Source: Fidelibacterota bacterium SCGC AAA160-B08 (lineage in GTDB: Bacteria > Fidelibacterota > Marinisomatia > Marinisomatales > Marinisomataceae). From it: a stretch of DNA of 38,732 nucleotides. The DNA lies in the NCBI GenBank assembly GCA_000402755.1, contig AQSD01000009.1, positions 1-38,732 of the forward strand, in the 5' to 3' direction. The translations under genes and the position numbers were made by a program. Below, piece after piece: positions 1-8,055 of the stretch. Within the stretch, counting starts at the first letter, position 1, and the number at the start of each line of letters is the position of its first letter. The notes below the pieces were generated by a model. That model saw only the letters and a list, made by a program, of their open reading frames with translations. It was not told the origin of the DNA and ran no database searches.

Positions 1-72
1 AAAAAATGTCATATAGAAGAGATTGTTTGATGACTTCATTTCTAGAAGAAATTCATTTTTAATTAAATTCAT
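1..72 (-). CDS. ccmB: Heme exporter subunit CcmB, N-terminal fragment (cut by window edge)
   Basis: Only the first 24 codons are in the window. The reading frame starts with an ATG at 72-70 that shares one base with the ccmA stop codon (TAATG). It reads on without a stop to base 1 and begins MNLIKNEFLLEMKSSNN. A short cytoplasmic stretch of the form K-E-F-L-L-E followed by the start of a hydrophobic segment is how CcmB permease subunits usually begin, and ccmB commonly adjoins ccmA. In the family, CcmB is the membrane partner of the CcmA ATPase in the CcmABCD complex that loads heme onto CcmE. The identification rests mainly on position and coupling, because the visible part is too short for a domain assignment. 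Confidence 0.6.
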   Translation of the reverse strand, partial: MNLIKNEFLLEMKSSNNLFYMTFF

Positions 73-674
73 TAGCATAGAAGGATTCCTCCTTCTTTTA
101 TCTTTATAGATTCATCGCAAATATCTGATATATAATTAAAATTATGTGTTGAAAAAATAATAGTTTTATTTTTTGACTTTAAATCTATAAAAATATCTTT
201 AAAAACAGCTTGAGCATTATCGTCGAGATTGGTAAAAGGCTCATCTACTAATAAGTAATCCCATGATAAATTTAATGCAATAAAGAGCTTATTTCTTTGA
301 AGATTTCCTCTAGAAAAATACTTTAAAGGCAGATTTTCTAGATCTTTCAAGCCAAGTAAATGCAAATATTGATTATAAATGTTGATATTTAAATTTTGAT
401 TATAGGAACGTAAAATGCATTTAAGATTATTTAATATAGTTAAATCGCTAAAAATATTTGCTTTATCATTCAAAAATAAAAAATCAGACCCGTTATAATT
501 AATATTTCCAGAATCAATATTCATAATATTAGATATACATTTTAAAAAAGTTGTTTTACCTGATCCATTTTTTCCTAGCAAAGCAACTAACTTACCCAAA
601 TCTACTGTATGTGAGATATCATCTAATACCTTAGTATCAGAAAATGATTTACTGAGATTTGTTATTTGTAACAT
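72..674 (-). CDS. ccmA: ABC transporter ATP-binding protein CcmA (cytochrome c maturation)
   Basis: This 200-aa ATPase is the usual size for CcmA. The Walker A motif GKNGSGKT is at residues 34-41, the ABC signature is the divergent FSRGNLQR near 120-127, Walker B is LLVDEP with the catalytic Glu at 145, and the switch His is in STHNF near 177. In cytochrome c maturation, CcmA powers release of heme-loaded CcmE from CcmC/CcmD; it is cytoplasmic and docks on CcmB. The gene starts on an ATG that overlaps the stop of the small CcmD-like frame by one base and ends on a TAATG overlap with ccmB, so translation is probably coupled. The signature departs from LSGGQ, and no clear Q-loop glutamine is visible near residues 66-72. 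The neighbouring ccmF and ccmE support CcmA over a generic ABC ATPase. Confidence 0.88.
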   Translation of the reverse strand: MLQITNLSKSFSDTKVLDDISHTVDLGKLVALLGKNGSGKTTFLKCISNIMNIDSGNINYNGSDFLFLNDKANIFSDLTILNNLKCILRSYNQNLNINIYNQYLHLLGLKDLENLPLKYFSRGNLQRNKLFIALNLSWDYLLVDEPFTNLDDNAQAVFKDIFIDLKSKNKTIIFSTHNFNYISDICDESIKIKEGGILLC

Positions 675-763
675 TATTTAATTTTTTTTATCAAAGGATA
701 AAACACAAATAAAATCACCATAATGTATAATGCAAAAATAAAAAGTTGGTTAAACAACTCCAT
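674..763 (-). CDS. CcmD-like single-span microprotein (29 aa)
   Basis: A 29-codon frame starts at ATG 763-761, inside the last codons of ccmF, and stops at 676-674, sharing one base with the ccmA start (TAATG). The protein begins MELFNQLFIFALYIMVILFV and ends in a lysine-rich tail (YPLIKKIK). It is therefore one membrane helix with a positively charged, presumably cytoplasmic end. That matches CcmD, a tiny membrane protein of the CcmABC complex normally encoded among these genes, although CcmD is usually about 40-70 aa and poorly conserved. The gene overlaps the ccmF end by 14 bases and fills the otherwise empty space before ccmA. No sequence motif can confirm CcmD, so the name rests on topology and position. 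Confidence 0.6.
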   Translation of the reverse strand: MELFNQLFIFALYIMVILFVFYPLIKKIK

Positions 764-2732
764 AGCTTCTCCTTTTAGATGGCCAAAAAGCGAATAAAGA
801 ACCAAGTACCATCATGATACCTCCAACCCACACCCAATTTACTAAAGGGTTAATCATAATCTTAAAGTATCCTTGATTTTTTTCTGCATCATAAGCAGAA
901 AATATTGAGTATATATCCTTTCTCATAGTACTGTAGATATCAAGCTCACTATGAGGCTGACGCTTCTCAGGGTCTGGATTCCAGTAAAAATAAATTCTTT
1001 TTTCAGGGCGCAGGTTAGTTAATAGATTATTTCTTTCATCTATTACATCCATATCGCTTATAAATGCATAATGATTGTCTCGAGCTTCACTTTTAATACT
1101 ATTCAGCTTAAAGATGTAGCTTGCAAAATAAATTTCCTCTCCAGGAGATAAGTTAAATTCTTTCTCTACTTCAAATGCTCTCCCAATAAAGCCTACAAAA
1201 AGAAGTGTGATTCCAATATGAACAATATATCCCCCATTTTTATGCCTATTATTGAATAGCATGCTTACAATAGCAGTTGGAATAGATTTATTGTCACTTT
1301 TAGATTTTTTATATGACTTTCTGAATTCATTCATTATAGATGTAATCGTAAATGCTATACCCATGCATGTTACTAAGGGGTATAGTTGAAATGGGCCAAA
1401 AAATATAGAATATATAACTCCAGAAAAGAAGCTCATTAACATTGGAATTTTAAAATTTGACAATAAAGTGGATCTTGAAGTTGTTTTCCATGACAATAAT
1501 GGACCAATTCCCATTAGAAATAATAAAACCAATCCAATAGGAACATTTAGTTGATTAAAATAAGTTGCTCCTACGTAAATTTTTTCTCCATTCCATGCTT
1601 CCGAAAGAATGGGAAACAATGTGCCCCACAAAACAATAAAACACATTAGAAGTAAAATGAGATTATTATATAAGAATCCACCCTCCCTTGATGTAAAAGA
1701 GTCAATCTTATTATCAGATTTCAATGTGTCAAATCTCTTAACAAACCAGTAGCCAGTAAATAAAATTAAACTTGATAGAAAGGCAAGAAATAATGGACCT
1801 AAATTTTCAGCAGTAAATGAATGAACGGAAGATACTATTCCACTTCTAGTAATAAATGTACCTAAAATAACTAATAGAAAAGTCGATGCTGCTAATAGAA
1901 TATTCCAAGATTTTAACATACCTCTTTTTTCTTGTATCATAGATGAATGAATGAATGCGGTAAGTATCAGCCAAGGCATTAGGGAAGAATTTTCTACTGG
2001 ATCCCATGCCCAATATCCGCCCCAACCTAATTCATTATATGCCCAATATCCGCCTAGAATGATGCCTCCTGATAAGAAAGTCCAAACAATCAATGACCAA
2101 CGCCTAATAGATTGAATCCATTCAAAATTAAGCGATTTAGATATCAAACCGGATAAAGCCATAACGAATAGGATTGTTGTTCCAATAAAACCTAAATAAA
2201 GAGTTGGTGGATGAATAGCCATTGTAACATTTTGTAACAACGGATTTAAACCATTTCCATTTTGTACAATAATATCAGATGATACTGGCTGAAAGGGATT
2301 TGCTATAAAATTTGATAAAAGTAAAAAAAATCCAAATATAAAAGAAAGCATAATATAAGATGAATACTTTAATGTAGGCATCTTCTTCAAAGTGATATGA
2401 ATATAAATTAATGAATATATAGACATGATAAATGTCCAGAAAAGCAATGAACCAGCTTGCCCTGCCCATAAAGCAGTAACTTTAAAAAATAATGGAGTTT
2501 CATAGCTTGTATATTGAGACACATATTGCAAATTAAAATTGCTAATTAATAATTCATTTAGTAGGCAAAGAGTAGCTAGTATAACACAAAAACATACTGC
2601 TATTAACCCTCTTTCAGATACGTTTAGAAAAGTTTTATCTTTTTTAATGGCATAGTAAAATAGAAAGAAGAAGTTTGATAATATTAATCCACCACTTATA
2701 CTGAGCGCTAAACTTCCAATTTGAGAAATCAT
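750..2732 (-). CDS. ccmF: Cytochrome c heme lyase subunit CcmF
   Basis: This 660-aa polytopic membrane protein carries the tryptophan-rich WWD signature at about 228-250 (GGYWAYNELGWGGYWAWDPV, then ENSS). The family histidines are at H174 (AIHPP) and H262 (FIHSS). The WAGQAGSLLFW segment at about 89-99 is also typical of CcmF. Its length matches the family, with many transmembrane helices and a periplasmic domain at about 520-630. CcmF takes heme from CcmE and joins it to the CXXCH cysteines of apocytochromes at the outer face of the inner membrane. It starts one base inside the ccmE stop (TAATG), and its end overlaps the CcmD-like gene. The repeated WGGYWA segment produces a short DNA direct repeat. 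Confidence 0.96.
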   Translation of the reverse strand: MISQIGSLALSISGGLILSNFFFLFYYAIKKDKTFLNVSERGLIAVCFCVILATLCLLNELLISNFNLQYVSQYTSYETPLFFKVTALWAGQAGSLLFWTFIMSIYSLIYIHITLKKMPTLKYSSYIMLSFIFGFFLLLSNFIANPFQPVSSDIIVQNGNGLNPLLQNVTMAIHPPTLYLGFIGTTILFVMALSGLISKSLNFEWIQSIRRWSLIVWTFLSGGIILGGYWAYNELGWGGYWAWDPVENSSLMPWLILTAFIHSSMIQEKRGMLKSWNILLAASTFLLVILGTFITRSGIVSSVHSFTAENLGPLFLAFLSSLILFTGYWFVKRFDTLKSDNKIDSFTSREGGFLYNNLILLLMCFIVLWGTLFPILSEAWNGEKIYVGATYFNQLNVPIGLVLLFLMGIGPLLSWKTTSRSTLLSNFKIPMLMSFFSGVIYSIFFGPFQLYPLVTCMGIAFTITSIMNEFRKSYKKSKSDNKSIPTAIVSMLFNNRHKNGGYIVHIGITLLFVGFIGRAFEVEKEFNLSPGEEIYFASYIFKLNSIKSEARDNHYAFISDMDVIDERNNLLTNLRPEKRIYFYWNPDPEKRQPHSELDIYSTMRKDIYSIFSAYDAEKNQGYFKIMINPLVNWVWVGGIMMVLGSLFAFWPSKRRSYGVV

Positions 2733-3142
2733 TATATTTTTTCTATATTTTTTAAATCGCCTTCATAACGTGAAGCGCATTTAGTTTGAAGTTCTGTAGC
2801 AATAATCAAATTATCATCAAAGGCACCAGCGACTACAACCTCTGCATTATCTTTAAATAAATCTGGTCTAATACCATAATAATAAACTTTTAAGCTATCG
2901 CTTCCTTGGTATACATAAAATGATACTTCTAGTTGATCTATATCATTAATAATGATTGAATCTGGCTTAATCAGCCCTCCAACCTTAACCTTAGTAATAG
3001 AAGCTTCTTTAGTGGAGAGCTCCTCTATTGTATAGTAACGAACTGTTAAGCTATTAGTATCATTTTCTACATTAGTAAGGTATATAGTCCATACGACAAT
3101 TAAGGTAAAAACTAGAATCAGTGATGTGTAAATTTTATTCAT
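2732..3142 (-). CDS. ccmE: Heme chaperone CcmE, cysteine (CxxxY) type
   Basis: This 136-aa protein has an N-terminal signal anchor (residues 5-23) and an OB-fold periplasmic domain with the family pattern VGGLIKPDS, then VVVAGAFDD near 102-110. CcmE covalently binds heme in the periplasm and passes it to CcmF. In proteobacterial CcmE the heme ligand is His in an HxxxY motif. Here the equivalent site reads C122-A-S-R-Y126, so the Tyr is kept and the His is replaced by Cys. Cys-type CcmE proteins are known from archaea and Desulfovibrio. The gene sits 3 bases after the acyl-CoA mutase gene and shares one base with ccmF, so it heads the ccm part of the run. Confidence 0.92.
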   Translation of the reverse strand: MNKIYTSLILVFTLIVVWTIYLTNVENDTNSLTVRYYTIEELSTKEASITKVKVGGLIKPDSIIINDIDQLEVSFYVYQGSDSLKVYYYGIRPDLFKDNAEVVVAGAFDDNLIIATELQTKCASRYEGDLKNIEKI

Positions 3143-3145
3143 AAT

Positions 3146-4780
3146 TTAAATTCCAAAAGATTCTTCCCATTCCCCATATACACTTTTCATTAGTTCGACA
3201 ATTTCTCCGACAGTACCTCCATGCTCAGCTACTTCAACTAAACAAGGGACTAAATTTAAATTATTTTCGCAAGCATTTCTTAATTTTTTCATTTTTTTAT
3301 TTAGTAGTGCGTTATCTCTTTTTTCTCTCAATCTTTTAATTTTTTCTTCTTGTATATCTTGAGCTTCTTGAGATATTTTTAAAATTTCAATTTCAAGTTT
3401 TTCGTCCTTATCAACAAAATCATTCAATCCAACAATTATTCTTTCATTTGAATCAATTGATTCTTGATAGATTGATGCAGACTCACCAATTTTCTTTTGA
3501 AAATAACCATCTTCAATAGCTGTAACTGTACCACCAAGATTCTTTATTACTTTAAAGTATTCATTTGCTTCATCTTCTATTCTATCAGTTATTTCCTCTA
3601 CATACCACGATCCTCCCAATGGATCGGCTACATTAGGTACGCCTGTTTCATGTGCAAGAATTTGTTGAGTTCTTAATGCTATTTTTGCTGCTTTTTCTGA
3701 TGGAAGTGCTAATGTTTCATCAAGTGAATTTGTATGAAGAGAATTTGTTCCGCCCAATACTGCAGACATCGCTTCATATGCAGTTCTCACAATATTATTT
3801 TCTGGTTGTTGCGCAGTCAAAGAACATCCAGCTGTTTGTGTGTGGAATTTTAGCTTCAATGAATTTTCACTTTTTGCGCCATACTCATTTTTTAATTTAT
3901 GAGCCCAAATTCTTCTTGCTGCTCTATATTTACCTATCTCTTCAAAGAAATCCATATGAGAATTAAAAAAGAATGATAATCTAGGAGCAAAGTCATCAAT
4001 TTTGAGACCTCTTTCTAGTGCAGCTTCTATATAGGTAAATCCACTGTTTAATGTAAATGCTAATTCTTGTGCAGCAGTCGATCCGGCTTCCCTAATATGA
4101 TAACCGCTTATCGATACAGGACTATAAAGTGGCATATTCTCTGAACAAAACTCAATAACATCAACTACCAATTTTATTGAAGGTTTCGGAGGAAAAATAA
4201 ATTCTTTTTGTGCTATATACTCTTTTACAGCATCATTCTGCAATGTTCCTCTTAAAGAACTAATATCAATTCCATTTTTCTTTGCTAATGCTACATAGAA
4301 AGCAAACAATATAATTGCAGGACCGTTAATAGTTTGAGATACAGAAATTTTTTCTAAGTCTATACCTTCAAATAAAGTTTCCATATCATCTAAAGAAGCA
4401 ACATTAACACCGCAAACGCCTACTTCGCCAGATGATAGTTCATGATCAGGGTCATAACCCATAAGTGTTGGCATATCATAAGCAACAGAAAGTCCAGTCT
4501 GACCATTATTTAATAAATATTTATATCTCTCATTTGTTTTTTCTGGAGTACTAAAACCCGAAAATTGTCTCATAGTCCACAATTTTCCTCTATACATATT
4601 TTTATGAATTCCTCGAGTATATGGAAAAGTGCCTGGATCTATATTATATTTATCACTTTTTTTATCAGATGAATAATATTCTTTCAGCTTGTTACCGCTG
4701 AGACTGTTAAAGTTTTTTTCTCTATTTGGTACTTTTTTACTCATTTTCTTATTATTTAATAAATTGAATAATTTTTTCAT
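3146..4780 (-). CDS. B12-dependent acyl-CoA mutase large subunit, isobutyryl-CoA-mutase-like
   Basis: This 544-aa protein matches the TIM-barrel substrate domain of the methylmalonyl-CoA mutase family and ends without the C-terminal B12-binding domain (no DxHxxG), so a small subunit must be encoded elsewhere. Family landmarks include PYTRGIH, TMRQFSGFST at 69-78, SVAYDMPTLMGYDPDH, SGYHIREAG (Y227, H228), and NSLHTNSLDETLALPSEKAA. With a constant offset of 16 to Propionibacterium MutB, Y243/H244 are kept, while Y89 is F73 and R207 is Q191. Phe and Gln at these places are described for isobutyryl-CoA mutase, so the substrate may not be methylmalonyl-CoA. The first ATG lies inside dxs; an ATG at 4744, eight bases after the dxs stop, is a plausible alternative start giving 532 aa. 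The next gene is ccmE, 3 bases on. Confidence 0.9.
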   Translation of the reverse strand: MKKLFNLLNNKKMSKKVPNREKNFNSLSGNKLKEYYSSDKKSDKYNIDPGTFPYTRGIHKNMYRGKLWTMRQFSGFSTPEKTNERYKYLLNNGQTGLSVAYDMPTLMGYDPDHELSSGEVGVCGVNVASLDDMETLFEGIDLEKISVSQTINGPAIILFAFYVALAKKNGIDISSLRGTLQNDAVKEYIAQKEFIFPPKPSIKLVVDVIEFCSENMPLYSPVSISGYHIREAGSTAAQELAFTLNSGFTYIEAALERGLKIDDFAPRLSFFFNSHMDFFEEIGKYRAARRIWAHKLKNEYGAKSENSLKLKFHTQTAGCSLTAQQPENNIVRTAYEAMSAVLGGTNSLHTNSLDETLALPSEKAAKIALRTQQILAHETGVPNVADPLGGSWYVEEITDRIEDEANEYFKVIKNLGGTVTAIEDGYFQKKIGESASIYQESIDSNERIIVGLNDFVDKDEKLEIEILKISQEAQDIQEEKIKRLREKRDNALLNKKMKKLRNACENNLNLVPCLVEVAEHGGTVGEIVELMKSVYGEWEESFGI

Positions 4781-6614
4781 ATAAAGAAGAGCTATCTAAA
4801 CCTACCTCTTCTAATAGTATATTTCTTGGGCCGTGATCTACAAAATCATTCGGTAAACCAATATTTAAAATTTCATTCTTCAAATTTTTATCAGAGGACC
4901 AAGCTGCAATACCCTCTCCAAATCCTCCATCCAAAACACCTTCTTCAATAGTCACAATCTTAGAAAATCTTGAAAGATTATTATTTAAGTATTCTAAGTC
5001 CATTGGTTTAATAAATCTACAATTAATGACTTCAGCTTGAATATTTTTTTCTTTTAATCTTTCTACAATATCAGTGCTTCTGCTAACCATAGATCCAACT
5101 GCTAAAATTAAAACATCTTGACCTGTGGTCATGATCTCCCAAGAACCAATTTCTATAAGATTGGGATCTTTATTATCAAAATTTATTGATGACTCTTTTG
5201 GATATCTGATACTGAAAGGTCCGCTACTGTAATTAGTAGCTGTTAATAATAAATCCTGTAACTCATTACCATCTCTTGGTGCAGTAACAATCATTCCTTG
5301 AATACATCTCATATAAGCGATATCTAATACTCCATGATGTGTCGCACCATCTTCTCCTACTAAACCAGATCTATCTAAACAAAAAATTACTGGCAATTTT
5401 TGTAGGGCAATATCATGAATAATTTGATCATAGGCTCTCTGTAAAAATGTAGAATAAATTGCTACTATTGGAATTTTTCCGTTTACTGCTAATCCGCCAG
5501 CAAATGTTACTGCATGTGCCTCTGCTATCCCAACATCAAAATATCTATCAGGAAAATCATTTGCAAAATTAACTAGACCTGTACCTTCTCTCATGGCAGC
5601 TGTAATGGCAACAATATTTTTATTACTTTTTGCTAAATTACAAGATGTATCTCCAAAAATATTTTGAAAAATAGGTACTTCTTTAGTCTGATTAGCAGAA
5701 ACTGGTTCTTTTCTTTCTTTTACTCCATGATATTTAATTGGATCGCTTTCTGCATAATCGAGTCCTTTGCCCTTCTTTGTAATTGTATGAAGCACTACTG
5801 GAGTATCTAAATTTTTAATATTATCTAATATATTAACTAATTCATTGATATTATGTCCATCAACAGGACCAAAATATCTAAAACCTAAATCTTCAAATAT
5901 GGTTGTAGGGAAAAAGAAATTTTTTGCACTTGATTCAGCTTTTTTAAGCAAGGATTGAATAAATCTAAAATTTTTAGGTAGTCTTAGGATTAATTTTCCA
6001 ATTGTACTTCTTATATAGTTATAAGATTTATTAGTAGTAATCTTAACCAGATAATTTCTAAATGCTCCTATATTAGGACTAATTGACATATCATTATCGT
6101 TTACAACAACCAATAACTGTTTCTTAAGATGACCCGCATTATTAAGTGCTTCAAATGCAAGTCCGCCACTTAAAGCTCCATCTCCTATAATACTTACTAC
6201 TTTAAAATCTTCATTATCTAAGTCTCTAGCACATGCTATTCCCAAGCCAGCAGAAATAGAAGTTGATGCATGTCCTGCTCCAAATACATCATATTCACTC
6301 TCTGTTCTCTTTAAAAATCCGCTCAATCCTTTATATTTTCTAATAGTAGGCAAAGAATCAAATCTTCCTGTTAAAACTTTATGTGCATATGCCTGATGGC
6401 CAGTATCCCAAATTAGTTTATCTTTTGGTGTATTGTAGACATAATGCAGAGCTGTCGTTAATTCTATTGTACCTAAAGTTGGAGCTAAATGACCACCAAT
6501 CTCACTAATAGTTGATACAATATATTCTCTCAATTCATCGCAGATAATTGTTAGGTCTTCTTTCGAATGAGACCTTAAGTCTTCTGGTGATTTAATATTA
6601 TTTAAATATTTCAT
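4752..6614 (-). CDS. dxs: 1-deoxy-D-xylulose-5-phosphate synthase
   Basis: This 620-aa protein has the transketolase-like layout of DXS. The N-terminal thiamine-diphosphate domain shows GHQAYAHKVLTGR, GAGHASTSISAGLG and GDGALSGGLAFEALNNAG followed by NDNDMSISPN. The pyrimidine-binding domain carries DRSGLVGEDGATHHGVLD, and a C-terminal transketolase domain ends the protein. DXS condenses pyruvate and glyceraldehyde-3-phosphate to DXP, the first step of the MEP isoprenoid pathway. ispH, the last step, is three genes upstream in the same run. The dxs end overlaps the first possible start of the mutase gene, and pdxT lies 2 bases upstream. PLP here is made by PdxS/PdxT, which does not use DXP, so DXP probably serves isoprenoids and possibly thiamine only. 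Confidence 0.97.
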   Translation of the reverse strand: MKYLNNIKSPEDLRSHSKEDLTIICDELREYIVSTISEIGGHLAPTLGTIELTTALHYVYNTPKDKLIWDTGHQAYAHKVLTGRFDSLPTIRKYKGLSGFLKRTESEYDVFGAGHASTSISAGLGIACARDLDNEDFKVVSIIGDGALSGGLAFEALNNAGHLKKQLLVVVNDNDMSISPNIGAFRNYLVKITTNKSYNYIRSTIGKLILRLPKNFRFIQSLLKKAESSAKNFFFPTTIFEDLGFRYFGPVDGHNINELVNILDNIKNLDTPVVLHTITKKGKGLDYAESDPIKYHGVKERKEPVSANQTKEVPIFQNIFGDTSCNLAKSNKNIVAITAAMREGTGLVNFANDFPDRYFDVGIAEAHAVTFAGGLAVNGKIPIVAIYSTFLQRAYDQIIHDIALQKLPVIFCLDRSGLVGEDGATHHGVLDIAYMRCIQGMIVTAPRDGNELQDLLLTATNYSSGPFSIRYPKESSINFDNKDPNLIEIGSWEIMTTGQDVLILAVGSMVSRSTDIVERLKEKNIQAEVINCRFIKPMDLEYLNNNLSRFSKIVTIEEGVLDGGFGEGIAAWSSDKNLKNEILNIGLPNDFVDHGPRNILLEEVGLDSSSLYEKIIQFIK

Positions 6615-6616
6615 AG

Positions 6617-7180
6617 TTAGCCCTTAAAGCACAATTCATGTAAAAGTATTTCATTTTGTAATTCAGGATGACATGTAACTGCTACATGCATACCTTTTTT
6701 TACACCAACAATCTCACTATTGTGCTTACATAATATTTCAACATCTTCTCCTAAATTAGTGATTTTAGGAGCCCTAATAAATGATGCTCTGATTGATAAA
6801 GGTTCGCTATTTTTATATTCTACATTGATTAAATCATCAAAAGAATGAACCTGCCTACCATACGCATTTCTGTTTACTTCGATATCAATAATATTCATGT
6901 TTAATACTTTTTTGTCAAAACTATTCTTCGCCATAAGAATTAAGCCGGCGCAAGTGCCAAGGATGGGTTTATTATCAGAAAATAATTTTATTCCATCAAT
7001 AAAACTTTGATCTCTAAATAGAAGATTTGACATTGTTGTGGATTCCCCTCCAGGTAAAATTAGTCCTTTAAGACCTGATAAGTCTTCTACATTTTTAACT
7101 AGTCTAGATTCTATACCAATTGCATTCAAAATATGAATGTGTGATTGAAAGTTTCCTTGTAGAGCTAAAACTCCAACCAC
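6617..7180 (-). CDS. pdxT: Pyridoxal 5'-phosphate synthase glutaminase subunit PdxT
   Basis: This 187-aa class I glutamine amidotransferase starts VGVLALQGNFQSHI, as PdxT does. It carries LPGGESTTMSNLL, the nucleophile Cys in GTCAGLILMA, and the C-terminal catalytic His-Glu pair in HPEL. PdxT hydrolyses glutamine and channels ammonia to PdxS for DXP-independent synthesis of pyridoxal phosphate in the cytoplasm. The start codon is GTG at 7180, giving a TAGTG overlap with the pdxS stop, which is a strong sign of translational coupling of the two subunits. The length is normal and all expected catalytic residues are present. Confidence 0.97.
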   Translation of the reverse strand: MVGVLALQGNFQSHIHILNAIGIESRLVKNVEDLSGLKGLILPGGESTTMSNLLFRDQSFIDGIKLFSDNKPILGTCAGLILMAKNSFDKKVLNMNIIDIEVNRNAYGRQVHSFDDLINVEYKNSEPLSIRASFIRAPKITNLGEDVEILCKHNSEIVGVKKGMHVAVTCHPELQNEILLHELCFKG

Positions 7181-8055
7181 TACTCACCTCTTTCTGAAAA
7201 CCTCTGATCTTCAGGAATATCTGACATTAATAATCCCTTCATAGCATCTTTTAAATTATAAGATGCACTCAGCACTTTCTTAGCGTCAGCAAAGTGCGTA
7301 ACAGATTGGACGATAGCATGTGCACGTTCTGATGGATCGTCACTTTTAAAAATTCCAGAACCTACAAATACTGTTTCAGCACCTAATTGCATCATTAAAG
7401 ATGCATCTGCGGGAGTTGCAATACCCCCAGCAGCAAAATTAGGTACAGGAAGTTTACCATTCTTAGCAACTTCTTCTATAAGTGCTATCGGCACTCTAAA
7501 TTCTTTTGCTTTTTCTGAAAAATCCTGTCCTTGGAGAGATTTTAATTCTGAAGTAATCATTTTCATATGTCTAACTGCTTCAACAATATTACCACTACCA
7601 GCTTCTCCTTTAGTTCGAATGAGTGCTGCTCCTTCATGTATTCTTCTTAAAGCTTCGCCAAGATTACGAGCTCCACAAACAAATGGTGCTTTAAAGGGAT
7701 GTTTATCGACATGAAAGTGTTCATCAGCCATTGTTAATACTTCGCTCTCATCAATAAAATCTACTTCTAGAGCTTGTAAAATTTGAGCTTCTGCAAAATG
7801 GCCAATTCTACATTTTGCCATTACGGGAATAGAAACATTATCTTGAATTTCTTTAATCATATGGGGGTTACTCATTCTAGCTACACCTCCATCTTTTCTA
7901 ATATCTGATGGAATTCTCTCTAATGCCATAACTGAAACAGCCCCCGCTTCTTCTGCAATTTTTGCTTGCTCAAGATTGGTAACGTCCATTATAACACCGC
8001 CCTTTAACATTTCAGCTAATGCAACTTTTGTTTTAAAATCGTACTCTTGACTCAT
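7180..8055 (-). CDS. pdxS: Pyridoxal 5'-phosphate synthase subunit PdxS
   Basis: This 291-aa (beta/alpha)8 synthase is highly conserved. It shows VALAEMLKGGVIMDVTN near the N-terminus, IRKDGGVARMSNP, DESEVLTMADEHFH, the HPFKAPFVCGARNLGEALRR region, IRTKGEAGSGNIVEA, and the phosphate-binding PNFAAGGIATPADASLMM. PdxS forms PLP from ribose-5-phosphate, glyceraldehyde-3-phosphate and ammonia supplied by PdxT, as a large ring complex. The gene overlaps the ispH end by 23 bases and shares one base with the pdxT GTG start. Nothing is missing. Confidence 0.98.
   Translation of the reverse strand: MSQEYDFKTKVALAEMLKGGVIMDVTNLEQAKIAEEAGAVSVMALERIPSDIRKDGGVARMSNPHMIKEIQDNVSIPVMAKCRIGHFAEAQILQALEVDFIDESEVLTMADEHFHVDKHPFKAPFVCGARNLGEALRRIHEGAALIRTKGEAGSGNIVEAVRHMKMITSELKSLQGQDFSEKAKEFRVPIALIEEVAKNGKLPVPNFAAGGIATPADASLMMQLGAETVFVGSGIFKSDDPSERAHAIVQSVTHFADAKKVLSASYNLKDAMKGLLMSDIPEDQRFSERGE

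Noticed and set aside
2006..2054. Direct repeat of about 14 bases (gcccaatatccgcc) near 2008 and 2041
   Set aside because: It encodes the two GGYWA segments of the CcmF tryptophan-rich motif, so it is explained by protein sequence.
3652..3966. 104-codon plus-strand open frame inside the acyl-CoA mutase gene
   Set aside because: It lies wholly opposite a well-conserved gene and its translation shows no recognisable motif.
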